DNA of 47,332 nt from contig JAAZOH010000010.1 of the NCBI GenBank assembly GCA_012797845.1, positions 1 to 47,332 of the forward strand, written 5' to 3'. Of this stretch, positions 10,422 through 18,459 are shown piece after piece (position 1 is the first letter of the stretch; each line of letters opens with the position of its first letter). The DNA is from Candidatus Beckwithbacteria bacterium. GTDB lineage: Bacteria > Patescibacteriota > Microgenomatia > UBA1400 > UBA1449. Made by a program: the position numbers and the translations under genes. The notes beneath the pieces are model-generated. The model saw only the letters and a list, made by a program, of their open reading frames with translations. It did no database searches and had not been told where the DNA came from.

Positions 10422-11384
10422 CTAATTTTTGACTTTTTTACCAACTAAAATAATTGCTACCGAACTTAGCAAACCTCCCCAAAGTGCTACATACAAAGCT
10501 AGCATTTCTCTAAACTGAGACAGGCTAAAAAAATCTGCCACTAAATATGCGCTACTGTATATCAACTCAACCGGATAGGCATATTGTCCATGAATAAATT
10601 GGCCACTACGAGCCAATTCCTTAGCTACCGCAAAATACTGCACCATACTATCCCAACCTCCGGGAATTGCCTGCATCATAATAGAAAAATTCAAAGTCAG
10701 TACCACAAACCAAAACCAAGCTCCCCAAAATTGCCAACTTTTTAAACTTGTCTTCCAGGTAAAAGTTTGTAAGCCTAAAGTTTTAATTTGAACAAAATTA
10801 AAGTAATTCAGTCCAATTCCAAATAAAAAAATTGCAATAACTAAGAAAGAGTTGAACATATTTATCAACGCCAAAATTAAAAATACGAAGGTCAACACAA
10901 CGTAGCCAAAACCAAGCGATAAAACGACAGTTTGAGCCGATAGTTTTTTATTTGTTTCCATTTTTAAAAGCCTGTAAACAAAACTACCAAAACCATAACA
11001 AGCAAAAGTCAAACTAAGCAGCCAAAGTAAAATAGTTATGATTTTAAAACATAAACTTATACTGACTAAAAAAATGTCTGAGAGAGATACAATCCCTTTC
11101 ATGAATCCACTAAACAACAAGCCATTAAAAACCAGAACGGCAAAAAAGATAAACAAATCCAAGATCGTAAATTTAATATGTAACTTTTGTCCTTGAATTT
11201 GATTGCGGCTATGTAAATAGGCTAAAAAACCACCGGTATAAAGAAGGGGGATAAGTACCCACACACTACTATTTTTAAGCGTTGGCAGGTATTCGGAATG
11301 AAATTGGGGATTATAGTAATAAAAGCTGACAACACCAATCCAAAGCAAGCTTAGAGCCAAAAATAGATACTGCAAAACTTTCAT
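10422..11384 (-). CDS. Upstream fragment of the interrupted membrane glycosyltransferase
   Basis: This 320-residue piece has a natural start (MKVLQYLFLALSLLWIGVVS) 17 bases after atpG and contains about eight membrane helices. The loop GGWDSMVQYFAVAKELARSG follows a helix, placing an aspartate where GT-C enzymes have their catalytic acid; this assignment is inference. The frame ends at the TAG at 10424-10422 in the middle of a helix-loop unit that continues in the downstream fragment. Alone it would lack half the membrane domain and the whole soluble domain. Confidence 0.6.
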   Translation of the reverse strand: MKVLQYLFLALSLLWIGVVSFYYYNPQFHSEYLPTLKNSSVWVLIPLLYTGGFLAYLHSRNQIQGQKLHIKFTILDLFIFFAVLVFNGLLFSGFMKGIVSLSDIFLVSISLCFKIITILLWLLSLTFACYGFGSFVYRLLKMETNKKLSAQTVVLSLGFGYVVLTFVFLILALINMFNSFLVIAIFLFGIGLNYFNFVQIKTLGLQTFTWKTSLKSWQFWGAWFWFVVLTLNFSIMMQAIPGGWDSMVQYFAVAKELARSGQFIHGQYAYPVELIYSSAYLVADFFSLSQFREMLALYVALWGGLLSSVAIILVGKKVKN

Positions 11385-11401
11385 AAATTTAGAATTTATA
11401 G

Positions 11402-12286
11402 TTACTCAGCCCACAACGCTCTACCAGCCTGAACTTCTTGAATTTTTTTATCAATTTGCTTACGCCGGGCTTTGTTATACTCCATTTGTAAATCTTTGAG
11501 CAAGTCTTTAGCGTTGTCTGAAGCAGTTTGCATGGCTACCATTTGTGCTGAGTAAAGCGATAATTTAGAATCTAAAATTTGCTGACGGAATAGTGAATAT
11601 CGCAATTTAGCTGTCACACTTTCAATAAGATCATCTAAATCTGGTTCAAAAATAAATTTACCTTCATTTTCTTCCTCTTTTTCCTTATCTTCCTCAGTTT
11701 CAATGGCTGGTTCTGCTAATTCCAAAAAGACTACTTCCCTTGTGGCGGTATTAATGTATTTAGAATAAACCAGATAGATTTGGTCATAATACACAAACAT
11801 GCTAATTAAACGCTTTAGATCTTCAATTTGCACTTCTTCCGGAATATCATATGGATAATAATTGAGATTGGGATTTTTACTAACTTGTCTACGAAAATAA
11901 TCTTGGCCTTTTGAGCCAATAACGAAGTAATCAGCTTCGAGATGTTCTGGCAAAATCTTTTCCAATTTAGCAATAATTTCAGTATTGTACGAACCGCATA
12001 ACCCCTGATATGAACTAACTACAATAATGGCCTCGCGACGCTTAACGCCAAATCGTTGACTTAATTTTTTATCAATCTTTTCTAATTCTTCAATAAATTG
12101 AAGTTGCTTCTCTCGCTTCAGCTCCCGCAAAATCAAAGTAGCTTCATCTACAAAACGCCGACTGGCTAGCACTGCTTTGCGCAAAGAGGTCATCCGCATA
12201 GTTGCAATTTGTTGCAAGCTATTGGCAAAACCGCCAACTGAAGCTACCACTATTTGTTGCTCTTTAATTTCATTGACTTTAGCCAT
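11402..12286 (-). CDS. atpG: F-type ATP synthase gamma subunit
   Basis: This 294-residue central-stalk subunit rotates inside the alpha-beta ring. The family hallmarks are the N-terminal helix (IKEQQIVVASVGGFANSLQQ onward), the SSYQGLCGSYNTEII segment, and the C-terminal helix with MVAMQTASDNAKDLLKDLQM and YNKARRKQIDKKIQEVQAGR. An acidic insertion (EPAIETEEDKEKEEENEG, about residues 192-209) lengthens the Rossmann-like middle domain. It follows atpA after a 175-base gap that contains the structured element at 12343-12424, unusual for a tight atp operon. Confidence 0.95.
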   Translation of the reverse strand: MAKVNEIKEQQIVVASVGGFANSLQQIATMRMTSLRKAVLASRRFVDEATLILRELKREKQLQFIEELEKIDKKLSQRFGVKRREAIIVVSSYQGLCGSYNTEIIAKLEKILPEHLEADYFVIGSKGQDYFRRQVSKNPNLNYYPYDIPEEVQIEDLKRLISMFVYYDQIYLVYSKYINTATREVVFLELAEPAIETEEDKEKEEENEGKFIFEPDLDDLIESVTAKLRYSLFRQQILDSKLSLYSAQMVAMQTASDNAKDLLKDLQMEYNKARRKQIDKKIQEVQAGRALWAE

Positions 12287-12342
12287 AGCAGTAAAAACTA
12301 AAAACTAATCGCATAATAAGAAATTTTTTAATAGCGCAGAGA

Positions 12343-12424
12343 TTTTTACACTTTTTCAAGGCATTATTTGTCGATAGTACTAGCCGTACTTGAGGCAAAT
12401 AATAACGCAGAAAAAATGTAAAAG
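12343..12424 (+). ncRNA. Structured element, copy 1 (between atpA and atpG)
   Basis: On the plus strand the 82 bases fold as follows. The outer stem pairs 12343-12357 with 12410-12424 (one C·A mismatch, one G·T). An internal loop has AAGGC (12358-12362) facing AACGCA (12404-12409). A 10-bp stem pairs 12363-12372 with 12394-12403. A GAT/TGA loop with tandem G·A opposition (12373-12375, 12391-12393) follows, then the stem AGTAC/GTACT and the five-base loop TAGCC (12381-12385). Copy 2 at 47064-47146 has the same loops with different but paired stems. The plus strand is antisense to atpA-atpG. I do not know the family; RNA versus single-stranded DNA is open. Confidence 0.6.
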
Positions 12425-12461
12425 ATCAAGTTGATAAAGATTTGTCATTGTGCAATTAGTT

Positions 12462-14180
12462 TTAAGCGCTTTTTTCCTGAACTGGAGTGCTTTGATTTTG
12501 ATTAGCTTGACTTGGGGCGGGCGTAGTTGCCTGAGGTGGTTGGGCTTTATAAAGTGCAAAAAGCCGATCGACTTCGGCATCAATTTCTTTAAGATCTTTA
12601 GCTTTATCACAAAGGGTAATAAATTCATCACCAACTTGCTTTCGATAAAAGATCAGGAAGTTTTTCCTAAAATCTCCTAGCTCGGTTAGCTCCATTTCAT
12701 CTAATTTACCCGAATTGGCCATGTATAAAAATATAATTTGCTCATCCCAGGAATAGCTAATCTCAGAGTTTTGAGCCAGCATTTCTCTGACACGTTTACC
12801 TCGATTTATTTCTCGTAATGTTTCTTCAGCCACTTCGGTATTGATAGTTTCAAATGATTTTACTTCAGCATAACGGGCTAAAGTTCTTGAGGTTAGTTCG
12901 CCTATTTTTTTCATAAGTGAAGTTTGGACCTTGCTTCCAATACGGGACACTGAAGCTCCGGAATTAACTGCCGGTAAAATTCCTTCATGCATCATATTGG
13001 CATCGAGATAAATATGACCATCCGTAATTGACATAAGATTAGTAATAATATAGTCGGAAATATCCCCAGATTGAGTTTCAGCAATTGGCAAAGCTGTGAT
13101 CGAACCAGCTCCTAATTTTTTACTAATTTTAGAAACTCGTTCAAGTAGTCTGGAGTGCAAAAAGAAAATATCACCAGGATAAGCATCTCTACCAGGAGAA
13201 CGTTTAAGTAGTAGCGAAACCTGACGATAAGCTTTGGCTTGTTTAGAAAGGTCATCGTAAACAATCAAAGCATTTTTACCTTGATACATATAATGCTCAG
13301 CAATAGCTGTACCCACATATGGAGCCATATATTGTAGGGACGGTGGCTCATCAGAAGTGGCAATAACCATAGTGGTGTATTCCATAGCTTTTCGTTCCTG
13401 TAGTAGTTGCAGTGTGGCTTTGGCTTTGGCAGCCTGAATTCCTACCCCTACATATACGCAGATAATTCCATGACCTTTCTGGTTGCTAATAATATCAATA
13501 GCTAAACGACTCTTGCCAGTTTTGCGATCACCAATTACTAGCTCTCTCTGTCCTCGACCGACAGGAATGGTAGTATCAACCACCATAACTCCAGTTTTCA
13601 GTGGCTCATAAATTGGTTCACGAGCCATAACTGAGGGGGCAGGAAATTCCACATCGCGGTAAGCTTCTGGTTTTATACTGCCCTGCTCATCAATCGGTTG
13701 GCCCAAGGGATTAATAACTCGACCTAATAGAGATTTTCCTACTGGCACTTTTAGTTTTGAGTTATTAGCAACAACCTGATCACCTTGCTTGATTTTGGTG
13801 TAATCGCCCAAAACTACAGTTTCTATATGAGTATCCTCAATCCCCAAAATCATAGCTTTTTCCGTTCCAGTAGAAGTTTTAACAGTTACAATATCTTCAA
13901 TCCGAGCATGGGTAAGACCAGCTACTTTACAAACTCCATCGCCAATATAAATAACCTCACCAATCTGAGTAATACCTTCTTCAACTTCTTCAGGAAAAGA
14001 AAAGTCTAAAAGTTGTGTAAAACTGGTTTCAGCTTCTAGGTCTCGCTTACCTAGATTTTCAGCTTCTGCAAAAGGATCATAAATGAACGTATTTGGAGGA
14101 AGTACAGGATCTAATTCTGGCTTGATATGAGTACTTTGTAGAACTGATTCCAACGTTGGTGCAATCTTTTTAGCAGGCAT
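12462..14180 (-). CDS. atpA: F-type ATP synthase alpha subunit with N-terminal extension
   Basis: The 572-residue alpha subunit binds non-catalytic nucleotide and supplies the arginine finger to beta. The P-loop is GDRKTGKS (217-224) and the arginine-finger region is SGASVSRIGSKVQ. The homologous N-terminal barrel starts near residue 70 (GEVIYIGDGVCKVAGL), about 45 residues later than in the E. coli protein. The extra segment is proline-rich and acidic. The C-terminus adds a Pro/Gln-rich tail (from about 547). The start is supported by a TATAAT at 14196-14191, only 11 bases before the ATG. It is the first gene of the F1 cluster; no atpF or atpH lies upstream of it. Confidence 0.96.
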   Translation of the reverse strand: MPAKKIAPTLESVLQSTHIKPELDPVLPPNTFIYDPFAEAENLGKRDLEAETSFTQLLDFSFPEEVEEGITQIGEVIYIGDGVCKVAGLTHARIEDIVTVKTSTGTEKAMILGIEDTHIETVVLGDYTKIKQGDQVVANNSKLKVPVGKSLLGRVINPLGQPIDEQGSIKPEAYRDVEFPAPSVMAREPIYEPLKTGVMVVDTTIPVGRGQRELVIGDRKTGKSRLAIDIISNQKGHGIICVYVGVGIQAAKAKATLQLLQERKAMEYTTMVIATSDEPPSLQYMAPYVGTAIAEHYMYQGKNALIVYDDLSKQAKAYRQVSLLLKRSPGRDAYPGDIFFLHSRLLERVSKISKKLGAGSITALPIAETQSGDISDYIITNLMSITDGHIYLDANMMHEGILPAVNSGASVSRIGSKVQTSLMKKIGELTSRTLARYAEVKSFETINTEVAEETLREINRGKRVREMLAQNSEISYSWDEQIIFLYMANSGKLDEMELTELGDFRKNFLIFYRKQVGDEFITLCDKAKDLKEIDAEVDRLFALYKAQPPQATTPAPSQANQNQSTPVQEKSA

Positions 14181-14190
14181 AAGTAACTTT

Positions 14191-14196
14191 ATTATA
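14191..14196 (-). promoter_or_regulatory. -10 element for atpA
   Basis: A perfect TATAAT on the minus strand (14196-14191) precedes the atpA ATG (14180) so closely that the mRNA leader would be about 4 bases. I see no convincing -35 hexamer at the expected distance. The rest of the 257-base divergent gap (14181-14437) is AT-rich and holds the promoter of the secreted protein on the other strand. Confidence 0.5.
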
Positions 14197-14341
14197 ACGT
14201 ACCAAACTAGGACATCATATTAGAATTAGTAATTGCAATTTTATATCAATATTCTTAAATAGATTAAAAAGTATCAAAATTTTCACGATATTTTAATATT
14301 ATTTAAGATAAAAACAATAAGACTTCCTCTGAAACTCCTAC

Positions 14342-14371
14342 TTGACAATGCCTGATCAAACTCCTTAGTAT
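14342..14371 (+). promoter_or_regulatory. Strong promoter of the secreted surface protein at 14438
   Basis: A perfect -35 TTGACA (14342-14347) is followed after 18 bases by TAGTAT (14366-14371). The transcription start is expected near 14378, leaving a leader of about 60 bases that contains the hairpin and strong ribosome-binding site described separately. Confidence 0.75.
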
Positions 14372-14399
14372 GGAATATGTAGTATTAATTATTAGCTTA

Positions 14400-14433
14400 T
14401 TCTCAACGGGTAATACGTTGAGAAAGGAGGTGA
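14400..14433 (+). promoter_or_regulatory. Leader hairpin and strong Shine-Dalgarno
   Basis: A 9-bp stem pairs 14400-14408 with 14416-14424 around a seven-base loop. It is followed at once by AAGGAGGTGA (14424-14433), one of the few full Shine-Dalgarno sequences in the window and four bases before the ATG at 14438. The hairpin could stabilise the mRNA 5' end and keep the site exposed. Confidence 0.65.
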
Positions 14434-14437
14434 GATT

Positions 14438-15547
14438 ATGAAAACTGCCCGAATTTTATTAGGCACATTATTAGCATTTGTACTGGCTTTAATACCAGGC
14501 TCTGCTTATGCAGCTGGTTTACTTGAAGATATTACTATCAATATGTCTTCAGCAGCACCCAGTACTTCATCAACTCATACCTATTCCCTAACAGTAGGAA
14601 GTGATAGTACTACTATGAGGACAGTGACTTTAAGTTACTGTAAAGAGGCCTCCGGAGCTTGTACAGCTCCAACTGGTTTGAGTTTAGCTAGCGCTACTCT
14701 CGGAACTATGGGAGGAGCTTCTGATGGCAATTGGAATTTATCAACTGCTGATAATGTTGCTACCTTAACTCACACAGACGTTGCTTCATCAACAGATGCT
14801 TGGAGTGATGGTGATGTTATTATTTTTGATATTCAAAGTATCACCAATCCAACTGTAGCAGGCTGTAGCGGCTCTGGAGGCACATCTGGAACCTGTTATA
14901 TTCAAATTGCTACTAAAAACTTAACCGGAACAACTATTGATGATGGGGTTGGTTCAATCAGTGTTATTACTGAAGTTACCGTTACCGCTAGAGTTGATCC
15001 TACTTTCACTTTTGTAGTAGCAGGAGTAAATAGCAGTACTGTCAATAATGGCATTACTACATCAGTTAGCTCTGCTTACAATACTCTGCCATTTGGTAAT
15101 TTAACTGCAGGCACCCCTAAATATGCTGCACATAAGTTAAATGTAACAACCAATAACAATGGGGGTTATTTTATTAAAATGAAAATGACCACTCAAATGA
15201 CAGGAAAGTATAGTGGTAACAATATTGATCCATTTGCTTACAATAGTGTTAGCTGGTCATCACCAGCAGCTTGGACAAATCCAGGTGCTACTACTCCAAA
15301 TACCAACACTGCTTGGATTGGAGCTAATACCACAGATACTGATATCTCTGGTTGGTCACTAAGTCCATCTGGTAAGTTTGGTCCAGTTCCAACTGGTTCA
15401 GATAATTATGTTGTGGTTATGCAAGATGCAAATCAAGATGATGGCTCAACAGCTATATATGTTACATATGCTATTCAAGCCAATACCTATCAACCTACTG
15501 ATCTGTACACTGGAACTTTGATGTATAACGCTTTACCGACGTACTAA
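14438..15547 (+). CDS. Secreted surface protein with conserved C-terminal domain
   Basis: This 369-residue protein has a clear signal peptide (cleavage after SAYA, about residue 25). The N-terminal half (about 26-185) is Ser/Thr-rich and beta-rich with two cysteine pairs. The C-terminal half (about 190-369) is shared with the next gene: YNTLPFGNL, WIGANT, GKFGP, YVTYAI and a final LYTGTLMYNALPTY. No membrane anchor or sortase motif is present. The strong promoter, full Shine-Dalgarno and perfect terminator suggest high expression, as for a major surface or pilin-like protein. The function is unknown; the expression inference comes from the regulatory sites only. Confidence 0.85.
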   Translation: MKTARILLGTLLAFVLALIPGSAYAAGLLEDITINMSSAAPSTSSTHTYSLTVGSDSTTMRTVTLSYCKEASGACTAPTGLSLASATLGTMGGASDGNWNLSTADNVATLTHTDVASSTDAWSDGDVIIFDIQSITNPTVAGCSGSGGTSGTCYIQIATKNLTGTTIDDGVGSISVITEVTVTARVDPTFTFVVAGVNSSTVNNGITTSVSSAYNTLPFGNLTAGTPKYAAHKLNVTTNNNGGYFIKMKMTTQMTGKYSGNNIDPFAYNSVSWSSPAAWTNPGATTPNTNTAWIGANTTDTDISGWSLSPSGKFGPVPTGSDNYVVVMQDANQDDGSTAIYVTYAIQANTYQPTDLYTGTLMYNALPTY

Positions 15548-15569
15548 ACAAATCTACAAAGTTTGTTTA

Positions 15570-15583
15570 TACGTCCGGACGTA
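15570..15583. repeat. Perfect 14-bp palindrome TACGTCCGGACGTA
   Basis: This fully self-complementary sequence lies 23 bases after the stop of the secreted protein gene and just before its terminator. It could be a protein-binding site or extend the 3' RNA structure. Confidence 0.5.
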
Positions 15584-15590
15584 GAATGTA

Positions 15591-15621
15591 AACACCCCCT
15601 TGGCCAAGGGGGTGTTTTTTT
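15591..15621 (+). terminator. Intrinsic terminator of the secreted protein gene
   Basis: The perfect 12-bp stem ACACCCCCTTGG / CCAAGGGGGTGT (15592-15603 with 15604-15615) is followed by a run of seven T. It is by far the most GC-rich stem in the window and clearly ends the transcript of the gene at 14438. Confidence 0.92.
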
Positions 15622-15633
15622 ATTGTTTAGCAC

Positions 15634-15661
15634 TTGACTGAGGTAGCCAATTATTTATTTA
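15634..15661 (+). promoter_or_regulatory. Probable promoter of the DUF2341/LamG protein gene
   Basis: TTGACT (15634-15639) and TATTTA (15656-15661) are separated by 16 bases, downstream of the terminator and upstream of the ATG at 15707. The start would be near 15668, so the leader is almost wholly the hairpin at 15675-15702. Confidence 0.5.
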
Positions 15662-15674
15662 TCCGCTATTATTG

Positions 15675-15702
15675 AAATAAGCAATTATTCGATTGCTTAT
15701 TT
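15675..15702 (+). promoter_or_regulatory. Terminator-like hairpin touching the start codon
   Basis: A perfect 11-bp stem pairs 15675-15685 with 15692-15702 around the loop TATTCG, followed by TTCT and the ATG at 15707. Because the upstream gene already has its own terminator, this one may act on the downstream gene as an attenuator or translation block. Confidence 0.55.
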
Positions 15703-15706
15703 TTCT

Positions 15707-17821
15707 ATGGTAAGAGTTCTCAATAAACTAATATCAAGTTTTATAATCATCTTATTTTTGTTTTACATTTTCCCAAGCTCCTCATTTGCCTGGTGGGATA
15801 GTTCATGGCAATATCGTTTTAAATATACAATAGATAACTCTGGTGTTGGAGAAACTTTAACCGATTTTCCACTTCATATTGATTTAACCAATGACGCTCC
15901 AGCCCATTTCTGGGCTTATGTCGCTGCTGGGGGCACTGATATCAGAGTTATCGATGAAAATGACAGCACTAACCTTTCTTCCCAAGCTCATTTAGAGGGT
16001 TTTGATAAAGCTAGCTCCAAAGGACATCTTTGGGTAAAAAAAACTATTACTACCACCGGCAATGCCGATTTTGTCTGGGTTTATTATGGGAATTCTGGAG
16101 CTAGCTCTGCTTTCTCCGACACTACTAAACAAAATACTTATAACAATAATTATGCAGGTGTCTGGCACTTGGACGAAACCTCCGGAACACATTACGATGG
16201 TACGACCAATAACAAGGACTCAACTTCAATAACAATAACCACTCAAGGCAGTGCTATTGGTCAAATTAATGGTTGTGATTTATTTGGCGGTAATTCCGAT
16301 TCGATCTCAATGGGAGATGTTTTAGATTTTGAACGCACTAATCCCTTCACCTTTGAAGCCTGGATAAAAAATTCAGCGACACATCAGGAACCAATTATTT
16401 CAAAACTTGCTAGTTCCTCCCCGAATAATGGTTTTGAGTTTGGCTATAACGCCTCAACTCCCAATGTTCTCTATTTCGCTTTAGCCAACAATTATAGTAC
16501 TAATGCTATTGTTGCTTATGGCTCAAAGGCTGTAAACGATGGAATATGGCATTATGCGGTAGTGAGCTACAATGGTTCATCTAATGGATCTGGAGTAAAT
16601 TTTTATGTTGATGGTAGCTTGGGCAATGGCTCTGTTCCCAGAAATAGCCTTAGCGCTACAACACTAACTGCATATGATTTTAAAATAGGTTATCGAAGTT
16701 CAACTATCTACTCTGGAAACTCCAATGTTGATGAGGTAAGAGTTTCCAATATTGTGCGTTCCGCTGAATGGGTCGAGTTTGCATATAAATCTGATGGGGG
16801 AAATGGTGGAAGTAGCGAAGATACTCAGTATATTATTTCTGCAGAACCAACTGGAGCTGATGTGGTTTTAGCTAGTGATTGGTCAACAAATGTTGACAAC
16901 TCGGCCACAGGCGAAGGTCAGACTGGGGTCGTAGCAGTAGGAGTTCAAAATGAAAGTTATCGCATTGCTACATTTAATGCTGATTTTGATCAAAGCTTAG
17001 ACTGGAGTGATTTGACAGTAGACAGTGATGGTAGCAAGGCTTTATTCCACTATGATGGTGGTTTTACTAGTTTACCGGGATCTTCGGGAAGTACCTATAC
17101 CCTTTACATTCCCACAAACAATAAACCTTACATTAGAATTTGCCCAGACGCCACAAGTCTTGAAGAAGTTACAAGTGCTTGTAGTAATGGTTATCTTTTG
17201 ACAACTAATGACATTAATGTAAGCAAGGTGATTGAAGGTGAAACTGAGTACTATAAAGTCTCAGGGCTTAGTTCTACTGGAGGAGAAGGCGAAGATCCGA
17301 GTATTAGTTTTTCTGTTATTGGAGTTGGAGCTAGTACTGTTACTAATGGTATCACCACTTCAGTAGGAAGCGACTATAATACTTTACCTTTTGGTAATTT
17401 GATTTCAAATACTCCTAAGTATATGGCTCATTATCTTTCAGCCAGCACCAACGCAAACTCAGGCTATACTGTTTATGTCAAACTTTTAAACACTCTTCAG
17501 GGCGAATATCCAGCAAATATGATTGATCCTTTTGATGGTAGTTGGACTACCCCTCAAGCTTGGTTTAGTCCAACCGGAAGTGTTCCAAATATTAATACGG
17601 GTTGGATCGGAGCTAATACTAGCGACACTAGAGTTTCCGGCTGGAGTGATGGCTCTGGGAAATTTGGCCCTTTAAGCACTATATCTCATCCGGTTATGTA
17701 CTCATCAACTATTGATACCGGTACAAATGCTTATGTTACCTATGCCATTGAAACCAATGTCCATCAACCTTCAGATTTATATATGGGAACCATTATCTAT
17801 AATATTTTACCCACTTATTAG
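15707..17821 (+). CDS. Secreted DUF2341/LamG surface protein with shared C-terminal domain
   Basis: This 704-residue protein has a signal peptide (about 1-28, ending SSFA). Domain order: DUF2341 from about 28-145 (WWDSSWQYRFKYTIDNSG, later DFVWVYYGNSGASS); a LamG/concanavalin-like domain from about 150-350 (GVWHLDETSGTHYDGT, FTFEAWIKNSA, IWHYAVVSYNGSS, VDEVRVSNIVRSAEW); an unassigned middle region; and a C-terminal domain (about 524-704) shared with the preceding gene, ending LYMGTIIYNILPTY. DUF2341-LamG pairs occur in surface proteins thought to bind glycans. No membrane anchor is visible. The two proteins probably share a surface location or partner through the common domain. Confidence 0.88.
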   Translation: MVRVLNKLISSFIIILFLFYIFPSSSFAWWDSSWQYRFKYTIDNSGVGETLTDFPLHIDLTNDAPAHFWAYVAAGGTDIRVIDENDSTNLSSQAHLEGFDKASSKGHLWVKKTITTTGNADFVWVYYGNSGASSAFSDTTKQNTYNNNYAGVWHLDETSGTHYDGTTNNKDSTSITITTQGSAIGQINGCDLFGGNSDSISMGDVLDFERTNPFTFEAWIKNSATHQEPIISKLASSSPNNGFEFGYNASTPNVLYFALANNYSTNAIVAYGSKAVNDGIWHYAVVSYNGSSNGSGVNFYVDGSLGNGSVPRNSLSATTLTAYDFKIGYRSSTIYSGNSNVDEVRVSNIVRSAEWVEFAYKSDGGNGGSSEDTQYIISAEPTGADVVLASDWSTNVDNSATGEGQTGVVAVGVQNESYRIATFNADFDQSLDWSDLTVDSDGSKALFHYDGGFTSLPGSSGSTYTLYIPTNNKPYIRICPDATSLEEVTSACSNGYLLTTNDINVSKVIEGETEYYKVSGLSSTGGEGEDPSISFSVIGVGASTVTNGITTSVGSDYNTLPFGNLISNTPKYMAHYLSASTNANSGYTVYVKLLNTLQGEYPANMIDPFDGSWTTPQAWFSPTGSVPNINTGWIGANTSDTRVSGWSDGSGKFGPLSTISHPVMYSSTIDTGTNAYVTYAIETNVHQPSDLYMGTIIYNILPTY

Positions 17822-17830
17822 AAAAAGTAT

Positions 17831-18367
17831 TTAGAGAGTTCGTTTGTTTTCGACTAAATTATATTGCACTGTTGCTGAGCTTTCACTTTGTTCAAACCGC
17901 AATTCAATAAGATCAATGTCTTTGACATCAACTTTTCGTTTATAAGTAAAATGACCAACTGAATCGGTTTTAACCGCATGAACTTCAACCTGTTCTCCTA
18001 GTACTGATTCTCCACTCCCATCTTTATTTTTTGTTTTAGTGTTGTAAGTACTAGGGGTAACAACTGCCGAAACCATCACATTTAAGTTTGCAGCCGGCGC
18101 AGCTCCTGAAACAATCAGCTCTCCAGATTCTGATGCATAAGAAACATCTGCAATTTCAATTGGAGCTATTTTTGGTTCTTCTTGCTGAGGTACAGCTGCT
18201 TCTTGGATTTTAGCTACGGCTTCATTAAGTTTTTCTTCTGCAATTTGCACTTGCTCTTCTTTAGGTTCATCCAGCTGGCCAGCATACTTAGAAGCAGTAT
18301 AAATCCCCACAGGTAATATCAAAACCATAAGTAGGATTAGAATTTTATCTAAAAAATCAGTTTGCAT
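17831..18367 (-). CDS. Membrane-anchored hypothetical protein with Ig-like C-terminal domain
   Basis: I do not recognise the family of this 178-residue protein. One N-terminal membrane helix (about 9-26, ILILLMVLILPVGIYTA) is followed by an acidic, Glu/Gln-rich stretch of about 55 residues that could form a helix. A beta-rich domain (about 75-178) then has spacing like bacterial Ig-like or carboxypeptidase-regulatory folds (GELIVSGAAPAANLNVMVSA, DSVGHFTYKRKVDVKDIDLI). It is convergent with the DUF2341/LamG gene (9-base gap) and divergent from the CAP-domain gene. It is likely displayed on the outer face of the membrane. Confidence 0.7.
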   Translation of the reverse strand: MQTDFLDKILILLMVLILPVGIYTASKYAGQLDEPKEEQVQIAEEKLNEAVAKIQEAAVPQQEEPKIAPIEIADVSYASESGELIVSGAAPAANLNVMVSAVVTPSTYNTKTKNKDGSGESVLGEQVEVHAVKTDSVGHFTYKRKVDVKDIDLIELRFEQSESSATVQYNLVENKRTL

Positions 18368-18459
18368 AATGCTTGCCCTAGCTTTAGTAAAAGTGTTTAA
18401 ATAATAAAGGAACGGGTATATAAAACATGTAATCTAAGCCATACTATAGCAAGCTACCT

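Noticed and set aside
10422-10424. TAG as a recoded sense codon across the genome
   Set aside because: TAG ends other well-supported genes here, such as the carboxypeptidase (2117-2119) and the DUF2341 protein (17819-17821).
12343-12424. Intrinsic terminator between atpA and atpG
   Set aside because: There is no T run after the stem on either strand, and stopping here would silence the rest of the F1 cluster.
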